A DNA stretch of 64,000 bases, from assembly GCF_000189635.1 (NCBI RefSeq), contig NW_002476354.1:1-64000 (forward strand). The letters run 5' to 3'. This DNA comes from Tetrahymena thermophila SB210 (taxonomy: Eukaryota; Ciliophora; Oligohymenophorea; Hymenostomatida; Tetrahymenidae). Position numbers and translations under genes: made by a program. Each line of letters begins with the position of its first letter. Positions within the stretch are counted from its first letter, which is position 1. This document shows, piece after piece, positions 11,647 to 22,494 of this stretch. The notes beneath the pieces are model-generated. The model worked only from the letters and a program-made list of their open reading frames with translations. It ran no database searches and had not been told where the DNA came from.

Positions 11647-13753
11647 TTTATTCTTAATAATTTAATCTTATTTTTTAGTAAGAATTAATTATAAATTTTT
11701 ATCTTTAATTTAAAAATATGCTTTCATAGATGAAAGAATTTATTATTGATATTTTAACAGATCAAACAATAAAAAAGAATTATTATTTATATTTTATCAG
11801 ATAAAATAAGTGAGAAGAATATTAATTTATTTATTTTCGTTTCAAAATTTTTAATTATCAAATTCTTGCTCATTATTTTATTATAAAATCCTATTTCTTT
11901 TCTTAAATTTAACAAAAAAACTGATATATTTTTTATTGAGTTAAAATTTTAAAAAATATGAAAATAAAATAATGAAATATTATTACACAATATTAAGTAA
12001 AATTATTATTAAATAATATGAATTTATAAATAATTTTCATTTGTTTTAGCTCTTTCATAAGAATATTAAGTTCTTTTATTTATTTTGATTTTAAAGTATC
12101 TAGTAGCTGCTATAAAAGATAGAAAGTCTTATAAATTTATCAAGTAGTAGATGCTATAAATTTATATAAGAAATACTAAATTTATTTCATTAATTAATCA
12201 AGTAGTCGCTTTAAATATTTAAAGTATTGCATAGTGATTTTCAATTTTAGAAAAGTTTCATTTTTACCCACAATAAGATTATCATAAACAATAAATAAGG
12301 ATTGCATACAAAAAAATATGCTTTTGATACAATTACTGAAAATTTAAATATACAATTAATAATGTAAACAAATTATCAATTATACTCAGTTAGTTGAGAT
12401 TTAAAATTTATTTATTGAAAACAATAATTAATACCTTCTATATCAATACAACTTTTAAATTTTATAGGGGATTAACATATACTGTAAATCATTATTATTA
12501 ATTAAGGGTCGAAATTTTGAAAAATAGAAAAAGAAGGGTAAAAATGGAATGAGATATAAAAATAGTGAAGTAATTGGAGGAATCATCTCGGGGAGTAGAT
12601 GGGGTGGGGTTTTGGGTTTAATTGAAAAGAGAAAAATTATTATTTTGTTAATATTTATTACAACTACTTATTTTTTTGAATTTCAAAACGAAGATCAAAT
12701 AAGAATTTTAATTATTAAGGCGACTATTAATTTTATAAGCAAAGTTAGTATTTAAAATCAAATAAACCTTCACATTTGATTGATTGATTATCAGTCAGTC
12801 AGTTTTTAGCTTTCCATAAAATAGTAATTTCAAAAGCTTCAAATATAATATTATTCTAAATAATTTATATTACATCTATTAAAATAACTTACTAACTAAC
12901 TGCTTCTCAATTTTATATTTTTTAGTTTTTGAAAGAAAATATTTTAAATAAACTCATAAAAAAAGAATATATTCATAAATATAGATGGAGCTTAAATATT
13001 AATTAAATAAGATTTGTATTTTAAATTTAAGAAATGAACAGAATTTTTTGTTTATATTCTTTTAATGATTTATTCTGTTAAAATGCTAATTAATAATTCT
13101 TGTAATCTTATTATTGAAATATAAATAAAATTTTATTTCAGAATTTAAACAAACATTTATTTATTTTGTTGAAAAACTAACTATTGGTGGTTATATAAAA
13201 ATTCTTATAATCAATACTTAAAAGTTAATATTCAAAAACAACATTTGTGAAGGAAAGTTAGATTAGAATTATTTACTATATATATAGTTAAAAGATATTT
13301 ATTTGCTTTAATAATTATAGCAGCTACTTAATTATTTAAATATCAAATAAAATTCATATATTATATAAATATTTAAAGCAGCTACTAATTTATTTAATCT
13401 CAAATATAAAGATCAAATAAAACACTTTATATTTTTAAGAAGCTATTCTTTTATTTGAGTATTTTTTATAAAGTAGATTTAAAATTTAAGTAAAAATTTA
13501 GAAGCTAATTTATTTGAGTTAGATAATAAAATAATTTGTTAAAATTATAAGCATTTTTTGTTAAAATTTAAAATAAAACTTTAAAGATTCTTTGAAGAAA
13601 AAAAAGAGAATATTTAATAAAAAATATTTATTGTAATTTTTATTCTGATAAAATATTAATAAATATTCTTCTCATGAGTAAAAATTCTATTTAAATACTA
13701 AAGATAGTTAATAATAATTCTTATAATTAAAATGAACTCTAAAAACTCATCAG
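11647..13753. other. 2.1-kb divergent intergenic spacer
   Basis: The shared 5' flank of the two head-to-head LRR genes. It contains partly mirrored short motifs (see the inverted duplication), a G-rich island at 12590-12616, and a short gene-like frame at 12549 that I do not accept. Both promoters must lie here, but no motif can be assigned with confidence. Confidence 0.6.
12590..12616 (+). other. G-quadruplex-forming motif
   Basis: Four runs of guanine lie within 27 nt on the plus strand: GGGG 12590-12593, a 7-nt loop, GGGG 12601-12604, a 1-nt loop, GGGG 12606-12609, a TTTT loop, and GGG 12614-12616. This fits the classic G3+N1-7 pattern and is very unlikely by chance in DNA this AT-rich. 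It resembles but is not the Tetrahymena telomere unit (TTGGGG). It sits close to the centre of the inverted gene pair. Confidence 0.75.
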
Positions 13754-16255
13754 ATGATTAAGAACGACAACAAGATTTGCAATTAAGTAGCTTTAATAAG
13801 CTAAGAATTAATCACTCTATATGTAGATAAGAGAGATTTATCTAAGTAAATATGCTTGATACTAGCTCATATGAAAGAAAAAACAAAGATACTATTAAAA
13901 AGATGTTTAAGTAGGCACAAAGATATAATTGTAAAATTAAAAGGAGAGAATCTTTTAAATTTCTTTGATTTAGATGATAATAAAAAAAGATAATTTGAAT
14001 AACTTGAATTTAAAGACATTAACTAAAATCAAAGATTTTCTTTAAAATAAATAAAAATAAATCTAACTGATGATTTTTTAGGAGGCAATTTACTAATTTA
14101 ATTTGGTTAAGATTTATCTGGCAATGAAAAAATTCGAAAATTAGTAATTAGAAATTAAAAGAAGATGATGGTTAATGAAATAAATTTATAAAATACTAAA
14201 AATTTTTTAAGTGAATTAAAAAATGTTAATTTTATAAAAACAAAATTAGATTTAAAAGAAGAAAAAAAAATGTAATTATTGGATATTTTTGATAGTCTGC
14301 ATTAATTTAAGCGTCTAGAATAGCTAGATATAGAAGATTTACAATATTATTTTGTAAGAAACGCAAATAATTCTGTAGATTGTTTTAAGCTCAATGTTAA
14401 TAACATTTTGAATAGTTAATTAAAAGATAAATTAAACAAATATATTCTCAAAGTAAATAAGCTTAACATATTTTTCTCAGTTTACAATAAATAAGGTTTA
14501 ACCACAATAATTCAAATCCTCAACTCTTATAAACACTTAAATGGATTATATTTTAATTATATGATATTTTATCCTAATCAATTTGTTTAGAATTTGCAAC
14601 TTGGAGGAGATAATTTTTCTGTATTAAGCACATCTTTACCTTTTATTAATATTTATAATACTATTAAACTCTCTCCTCGTCTTTAAATACTAAAATTGAC
14701 TTAAGCTATAAATACCAATGAAGACTATTCTATTATATTTTCTTTGAATCATTTACAAGAGTTAGATATTCGCTTTTAATTATTGAACGAAAATACAAAA
14801 CAAAATTTAGTACCAAAAATAAAGCTATTTTAAAAATTAAATTTAAATTGTTTAGGATTATAATTTGAAATAGCTAATTTTAATTTAGCTGTTAGTGTAA
14901 TTGAAGATATAAAAGTGTTTTCAAATCAAGTTATCCAATTTAAATTTGCTTAAAAACATTAAATATAATTAATATTCAAATAACAAAAATAAAGAGCAGA
15001 TTAATTATTAAATGATGAATATGAAATCATAGATTATAGCAGCAGATTAAATATTCTCTAATTGGAAACCTTAGAGAAAGTCATAAAAAAATTAAAAAAT
15101 CATTAGAATTACAAGAAAAATAGCTAAAAAAAGAAATAATAAATTATTGGCTTAAAAAAATATTTTTTGGAAATTAAATTATATATAAATCAAGTTGATC
15201 TTATCAAAAAATTTGAAACAGTTTTTAAATTATTTTTTTAAAATGATATCAAGTAAATTCGTTAAAAAATATTTATCTCAGAAAAAACTAAATATTTATG
15301 TTGGAAGAAACATGATTAAATTGATAGCGATTAAGATTAAGAGAGTTAATACACTTTTGAATTAGATGTAGAGAAAAATTCTAATTTACAATATATGGAT
15401 GCTATATATTTAATTAAGTAAATTCCTTTTAACTAAAATAACTATAGATTTCATTTTAAACATAGTTTTAACTCATGTGAAGATGCTAAATATGTTTTAG
15501 AAAGCTTTTCAAAAAGCATAAACACTAATTCAACAATAAAAATAGCTTTTAATGAATAAATTGAAATAGAGTGGATATAATAGAAGTTAAATTTTCTTTA
15601 AGAAAGGAGTACAGAAAATGTATTGATAATAAATATAGAATATTATTCTCATTTTAATTTGACTTAAATTAAAACCTTCATTTCCTCTATGAATTTCCTA
15701 ACTGCTATTTACTTTAATATAAATAGCTATAAGCTTAAAATGAGTGAAATGAAGGATATAATTCCAAAATAACACCGTTTAAAAACATTAGAATTCTTTA
15801 TTAGTTAAGAATTATATTTTGATGAATGCTAATAGTTAGAAAAAATCATACAAAATTGCTAATAAATTAAGAGTTTAAAACTCAATTTTTTATATTGTAG
15901 TGATTTCTCAAGAAAAATATTATTTCTTTAATTGGATATGCGAAAACATTAAAAAGTCTTTAATTCATTAATTTAAATTTTGAAAAATTTAAATCCAGTC
16001 TAAATAAGATTGACATTTAAAATATCTTGCTTACCACTTTTGAAAACAAAAATTTAATTTCGATTTCTCTCAAAATTGATGGATATTTCTATTATATTGA
16101 AGAACCAGCTTTAAATTTGTGTAAAATTATAAATAATCTAAATTATAAATTACTTAAAAATACTAATTGGTTTTTTACATTTTGATGAGCAAAGAAGCTA
16201 GCTAATTAGAAAAATGAAAAGACTAACAGTTTTAGAACTTAAAAAATAGTAATGA
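13754..16255 (+). CDS. LRR-superfamily protein, 833 aa (inverted paralogue of 9061-11646)
   Basis: An intronless ciliate-code frame of 834 codons. An upstream ATG at 13732 is in the wrong frame and meets a stop; the ATG at 13754 starts the frame (MIKNDNKICNQ) that matches the paralogue (DLSKQICLILAHMK shared). Leucine-rich segments recur along the chain (for example LNHLQELDIRF, LFQKLNLNCLGLQFEIAN, HRLKTLEFFI), with the helix-strand alternation of diverged LRRs. The C-terminus ends LIRKMKRLTVLELKKQQ. It is 28 residues shorter than its partner, partly from differences in the middle. No kinase, F-box or membrane segment is seen. Regulation may be shared with the divergent partner. Confidence 0.86.
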
Positions 16256-16328
16256 ATTCATTCTTATATAATAAAACAAACAAATTTATTTCAGTTTATT
16301 ATTAATTTTTATTAATTTATTAATAACG

Positions 16329-16407
16329 AAAACAAACAAGCAAACAAACAAACAAACAAACAAACAAACAAACAAACAAACAAACAAACAAACAAACAAA
16401 CAAGCAA
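16329..16407. repeat. (CAAA)n microsatellite
   Basis: About 19 units of CAAA in near-perfect tandem, with CAAG variants at both ends, just downstream of the 833-aa LRR gene. Non-coding. Confidence 0.95.
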
Positions 16408-16901
16408 ATATTTAGATCTAAAAAAGAAACATTTACTAATTTTATAATAAAAAAAAAAATAAAATCAAATTATCTATATATATAGCTAATCCTGTAATTA
16501 AAATATTTAATTTTTATGATTTAAAGCTAATTTTACACTTTTTATTTTTTAATTTTTTTTATCAAGCTATTTTTATTAAATTTTGAAAAATTTTTTTGAA
16601 AATTGAAAACCTTTTGCCAAATTTTGAACGTAAAAAATGAAGACTAAGGGTAAATAAATTTTTCTTACACATTTTCGAAAACATTCTATGTAAAAAAAGA
16701 ATGTTTTGCGCTTCATTCATATTTGAATGAAAAAAGTGTCTAAAGCTTCTATTTCTTTCTTTTTTCTCAATTCAAAAATCTTAATCAAATTTTATGTATG
16801 AATTTAAAGCAAAAAAATTAATTTTTCATAAAAAATTAATTAAAAGGCCTTTATTTCTTTTTAATAAAATCACAGGTAGATCTTTTAGATAAATTCTGAC
16901 A

Positions 16902-17001
16902 NNNNNNNNNNNNNNNNNNNNNNNNNNNNNNNNNNNNNNNNNNNNNNNNNNNNNNNNNNNNNNNNNNNNNNNNNNNNNNNNNNNNNNNNNNNNNNNNNNN
17001 N
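16902..17001. other. assembly gap (100 N)
   Basis: Exactly 100 N, the conventional size for a gap of unknown length. It lies in intergenic DNA between the 833-aa LRR gene and the 3' end of L2. Confidence 1.
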
Positions 17002-17384
17002 AAAATTATTTATTTGCTCATATTTATTTAAAATTATTTTTTCTTAATATAAATAAAATAAACAAAAAATGAAAATTTAATTTTTAAACTAATAAAATAA
17101 TCAAAAATGCAGATAATTATTAATTAATATTTAATTTTACCTTTTAAATTATCCTTTAAATAAAAAAAGCAAAATATGAATGAATAAGAACAATATAATA
17201 GTTATTTATTTTGTTATTTTACTAAATAAAATTATTATTTGTAATTATTTATTTATTATAAACTAGATAGATATATATGTAAGTAAGTAAGTATAAAATC
17301 AAATTTAAAATTAAAATAATTTACTACTTCATTTATTAAAATTTTTATCAAATGCATTATATTTTCTATTGTAATTATCAATAT

Positions 17385-20300
17385 TCACTAATTAATATTC
17401 ATTTGGACTAATCTATTTGTCTTAAAAATTTTTAGAGCAAGCTATCTCTTTTTTTATTCTATTATACTTTTTTTGAAGAAGATTAAAATACATTAGCTTA
17501 AATATATTTATTATTCATAGGTATTTCAATCAATATTAGTTATAAAAAAATTAATACTGAAACAAAATCTTACTGTTTTTTTTCAAATTTGAGTGTTAGA
17601 AATGATAGTTTTTAGCATTTTGATAAACAAGAGCATAGATTTAATAAGTTCTCAAAAGATATTTTACTGCAGCTTTTAATTGTTTTAAATTTAAAATTTT
17701 TAGTTTTAAATAAAATGAATTTATTAATATTTGAGAAATTTAAAAGTATATATTTCAATTTAATAAATCTTAATTTTAAAATAAGAATTTAATTAAATCT
17801 ATATATAATATATTTAAATTAAATTAAATTAAATAATAAATAAATAAATTTACCCAATCCCAAGATCCAAGTTGTTAAGATTATTACAATTAATTAATAA
17901 AGACACTAAATTTTAAATACTCTTATCATCAATTTAACCACATCTTTTAATCAATTAATATTTTTTTGTATTTTTAATAAACAAAAAATTAATTTAGAAA
18001 TTTGTTTAGTTAATTCACTTAATAATTTCAAATTTGTAAATAAAATTGATAAAAGAAAGAAGAATATTTATTTTTCATTTTTTGCACAATTAAAAATTAA
18101 AATTAATTTTTAATCTTCTATCTTAATTTTATTTAATTTTTGTTTTAATTGAATTGAAAAATTAAATGAAAATTTAGTCAATATACTCTAAATCCTTAAT
18201 TAATAAATAAGCTATTTTTATTCAAAGATAAGCTTTTGATTAAGTAATTTTTTGTTTAAGGAACTTAAAATTTAATATTTTAACCTAAATAGATTTTATT
18301 TATGAATATTTGCGGTGTTAAAATTTATCTAATTAATTAATGAAATAAAGATATAATTTACATAACTGTTAGTGAAAGTTCTGAAAGTTTTGAACAGTTT
18401 GTTAAGGTAGAATTTAAATCTTAAAAAAATTAACTCTCATTATCAAGAAGGCTATTAAATAATTTAATTAATATTTTACTTTTATTTAAAATGAGAAAAA
18501 AAATAGAATAAATGAAATGATTGATAGATAGATAGATATATTTTTAATATTTATTATTGATATCCTAACTACCTAAATAATAAATAAAAACTTTAAAATT
18601 AATTAATAATTTATTTGATGCTTACTAAATGCTGAAATAAAATGATGAGAGATTTTTGCAGTTTTTTAAATTTAAGACTATATCAGAGATCCTCTTAGTT
18701 TAAACATAGTTTTAGCTTTTAATAAAATTTACATATAAATTTTTATTTTTTATGAACAGTTAAATGTAATTAATGAGTTTAAATAAAAATATCTATAAAA
18801 TGGTATTAAATTCTTGCATTTCTATCTTTTAATAAAAAGTTAACAATAAATTTATTTAATTCATTTTTAACTTTAATATTTGTTTTTCTTAACTTTTGAT
18901 AAAATCAAGCAAGCTAAGCCATTATAAAAATTAAATTTTTAAAGTTTTTTTATTAATTTACTCAAGATAGAGACCCAATTTTGTTAGATGAAAGAGATTT
19001 GCAAAATAAAATCCTATTTTTTCTGTGCTTTGATAAGAAATTTTATTATTCCTATTAATAAATAAAAATAAAAAAATATAATATAATATTTATTTTTTTT
19101 TATTTCAGAAAAAAAAAGAAACTTGAATAAAAGTAAAATTTACTAAAGATTAATGATTAATGATGAAAGATTAGTCTTTTTTGCTAAAAAATAAGTTAAA
19201 TCGTAAGTGCCCTAATCTCCTATTTTATTTTATCTTTTCATATTTTATGATGGTGTTAATTTTCTTTAAAAACTACTTTAAAAATATAAGCTAATTAATC
19301 TTAATTTGAAAATGAAAAGTTAGCTAAATAAGTATCTAAAAATTGATTAAAATAATATTTCCTTCATGCATGCTAACTAACCATTTTATGAATATAAAAA
19401 AAGAAAAATATTTTACTTAAGATTCAGGTTCAGGCTTCTGAGTTTAGATGCTTAAGTTAATGAGAATCCTAAATAATTGACACCCTCATTACCAATCTAA
19501 CAATCTCTTTTGTTAAAATAAATATTTTTATTTATAATTTACTTTTTATTTTTTTGTTTAATAAGAATTTAAAAAATTAATTAATGACTAATTGATTGAA
19601 TTAATATAAATATTTTAAAATAAAAGATTTTTTTTTACTAAAGAAATAACATCAAATAAGAAAGATTTGGAATTTTTGTTAAATGAGTTAACTTTGAAAG
19701 ACCTAAATCACCAACTAAATTTTAACTTTTTCATATATTATGAATATTTTTGAAAAAGAAAACTAAAAAAATAAAGAAAAATCTAAAATAAAATGAAGGT
19801 ATGGATAATTCTTTCATTTATTATAATATTTTTAATAAAGCAATTAAGTTGATCTATCTATTTTACTTTAAGGTAAGTCTTAAATCAGTCAGTGTCTAGC
19901 AGTTTGCTAAAGATTAACTCAAAATTGATTAATCTTAAACATCAAGATAATTTTTACTTAAATTTAATATTTTATTTTTAATATCAAAAAAATTACTGAA
20001 ATAAATTTAGAGTAAAAATTTAACAAAAAATAAATAAAAGAAATTGAATTAATTTTTCAATCGTTGATTAATTTAAATAAAAACATATTTATGAATTAAT
20101 TATTTAAAGATTTTCTTATATTTACATAAGCTTAAGTCCTAAAATTTAAAGATTAGAGATCTTTGTTAACGAAGAAAATAAATTTTGCACTTCACTATAC
20201 ATTATATTATTTCTTTTAGTTTATTAAAATTAATTTTACCAATTTTAAACTTAATAAGCAAATAAAAAAAAATAAAAAAATAAAAAATAAATAACTAATT

Positions 20301-21461
20301 CTTCATCAGCCATCAAATTACTAAAATCATAAATTGAGAAATTTATTTTTCTTTCATTTTATAAATTTTTACATTTAATTAATAAATATACTCCCTCTAA
20401 AAATAAAAAAAAATAATCCAATTAATTTTTCGGAATATCATTTAAGGGAGGGATTTTCAATTAAAAGAATGAAAGAGTTTGAAAAAATTGAAAAAAATAT
20501 TTATAATTAATTATGTTTGAATAATAAAAAAAAACCCATGATTAATAAAAATAAAAATAATTATTTACGAAAGATCAAGTTACAAGGAAGAAAGGTTTGC
20601 ACATTTTTCAAGACCTTGAATTATATCAGATAAACCATTTTTACCAAGACAATATTTTCTTGTTAATTTAAAAAAAACATATTTTATTTTATTAATTTAT
20701 TTTAATTTTATGATTATAATTAAAAGATTAAATAAATAAATAAAATACTTTTTTTTTAAGTTAATGCTCTAAGATAACTTAAATATATAAAAGAATTAAA
20801 ATAACTTAATAAAACGCATAATAAATATATATTTTTACCCTAAAATAAGCTCCAAATTGGTGAGTTTGGTGCAGCCAGCAAATAAAAGATGTAATCTTTA
20901 TGTATTACTTTAGGCTATAAACAAAGATCTTATATTATAAGTTATATTTAAATTAATTATATATTACTATTTAACTTCTTTTAAAATAAGAAAATTCTAC
21001 TAATAATTTTTGATATTTTAATTTTTTATGAGAGCATTTAAGAAAAATAAATAAATAAATCAACAAAAAAATTTACTAAATATTAATTTTAAGATTTGTA
21101 AGATTAGTGAAGTTAGCTAATTTAGAGCTTAGACACTCTAGATTATTTTCAAATGTTAAAAAGCTATTAAAAATATTTTAAAATTAGAATTGTAAGTTAT
21201 AATAAATAAATAAATATTATTCAAAATTATTTAAAATATATTTAAAAAATAAATGAATGAATCAGATTAATAAATTGTTAAAAAATATTAAAAATTTGTT
21301 CAATAATTTTAATTTAACTGGAAAATAAGTTAAAGATCTGAGTTGGATAATTCTGATGAGCTTAACAACTTTAAATTAATAAAAATAAAATTCGTTTATT
21401 AATACTCTTTATAATAAAAAATTACATCTTCTAATTTATAATAGGTTTATAACTTTTACAT
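17385..21461 (-). CDS. LRR gene L2: 90-nt-exon leucine-rich repeat protein, 13 repeats
   Basis: Sixteen exons give 445 aa. Exon 1 is 21426-21461 (36 nt, MQKLQTYYKLED), one codon shorter than in its relatives; exon 2 is 21319-21368 (50 nt, SSSELSNSDLQLIF, donor GTTAAA). LRR exons from 5' to 3': 21077-21163 (87), 20839-20928, 20569-20658, 20126-20212 (87), 19867-19956, 19639-19725 (87), 19417-19506, 19144-19233, 18962-19051, 18626-18715, 18362-18451, 17854-17943 and 17574-17672 (99); unmarked ones are 90 nt. The terminal exon is 17385-17466 (basic cap, LALKIFKTNRLVQMNINQ). Repeats are more degenerate than in L4 and L6, and the introns are uneven (from about 90 to 410 nt), which suggests an older member. 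No other domain is present. Confidence 0.82.
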
Positions 21462-22494
21462 CTTTTTTTTTATCGACAAAAAGACTTAAAGGAAATTTAA
21501 TTTCAGATTTTATGAATAATCAATTCTTTCTTTCTTTATTTATTTTTAGATAAAAGTGAATTTTAATGTTATAAAAATACTTTCTTAGATAAAAAACTAT
21601 ATTAGCTTTAAGATAAATTTATCCTATTAAAAATCAGCATGCTATTTATCCTCAATATTTTCCAATTTTAGGTAAATTAGATTATTTATTTTTTAAAAGA
21701 GTAAGAAAAGTTTTTTTTTATAACTTTCTTTAACATGCGAATATAAATAAGTAAAACTGTGATAATAGATTATTATTGAAATGAAATTATGTTCACTCTA
21801 ACCTATTAGCCATATAATAATCTAATTTCAAAAAAAGATAATTCAACATTTTTCTTTTAATAAATAAGTAAATAAAAATGTTATATAAAATAAATAAATA
21901 ACTTAATTTAAAATTTTACATTTTAATTTAAAAAAAATAAATTTGGTTTAACAATAATAAAAGAAGACTTTAATAATAAATTTAAAAAATTAGAATTTAT
22001 TATTTTAATCTATAGTTCTTCTTTCTTGTGTCATACATACATAACATCCACAAGAATTTAATTATTTCGAAGTTCTTTACTTATTCATGTTTTTTAATAA
22101 TAATAAGTTAAATATAATAACTTATTACATAACAATAATACTCTCTTAATTTTAATAAATAAATAAACAGTACTTATTAAAAATCTAATTTTATATTGGT
22201 AGATAGATAGATAGATACTTTTTATATTTTTTTACAAATAAATAAATACAAAAATATTTTGATTAAATTATAGTTTAATAGAATAACAACCTCATTTGCT
22301 TAATTAGAAAATTAAAACTGTATCTCTTTATATTTAGAATATTAATAACTACTGATTGAATTTAATTTGCTCTAATAATTGCATGATTTAATAAATTATG
22401 GTTATAAATTAATTGAAATTAAATTAAATATGTAATACAAATTATAAACATTTTTTATATATTAAATATTATAAATAAATTATTAAAAAGGAAG
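21462..22494. other. divergent intergenic region L2 / potassium channel 1
   Basis: The 5' flanks of L2 (minus) and of the first channel gene (plus). From about 22160 the sequence is repeated at about 27695 as part of the tandem channel duplication. A short GATA run lies at 22202-22217. No further gene is seen. Confidence 0.55.

Larger units (their letters stand above)
9061..16255. repeat. large imperfect inverted duplication of an LRR gene with its 5' flank
   Basis: The two 0.8-kb-protein genes (minus 9061-11646, plus 13754-16255) are homologous head to head. The similarity extends into their upstream DNA: the motif GAGAAGAATATTAAT near 11812-11826 has its reverse complement near 13660-13675, and AGTAGCTGC near 12101 faces GCAGCTACT near 13320 and 13378. 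The arms are diverged, so this is an old inverted duplication, with about 2.1 kb between start codons. Confidence 0.65.
16256..17384. other. intergenic region with gap
   Basis: Holds the CAAA microsatellite, the 100-N gap and AT-rich flanks. A TAAG tetranucleotide run lies at about 17279-17291. No gene is recognised on either side of the gap, although missing sequence could contain one. Confidence 0.5.

Noticed and set aside
12601..12616. Internal telomere repeat
   Set aside because: The G runs are not in TTGGGG register and no second unit follows; only a general G-quadruplex motif can be claimed.
12549..12755. Short plus-strand open frame around the G-rich island (about 68-75 codons)
   Set aside because: Its only unusual content is the G-rich stretch; the rest is AT-rich hydrophobic low complexity, and it lies in the shared 5' flank of two divergent genes. 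No homology or splice signals support it.
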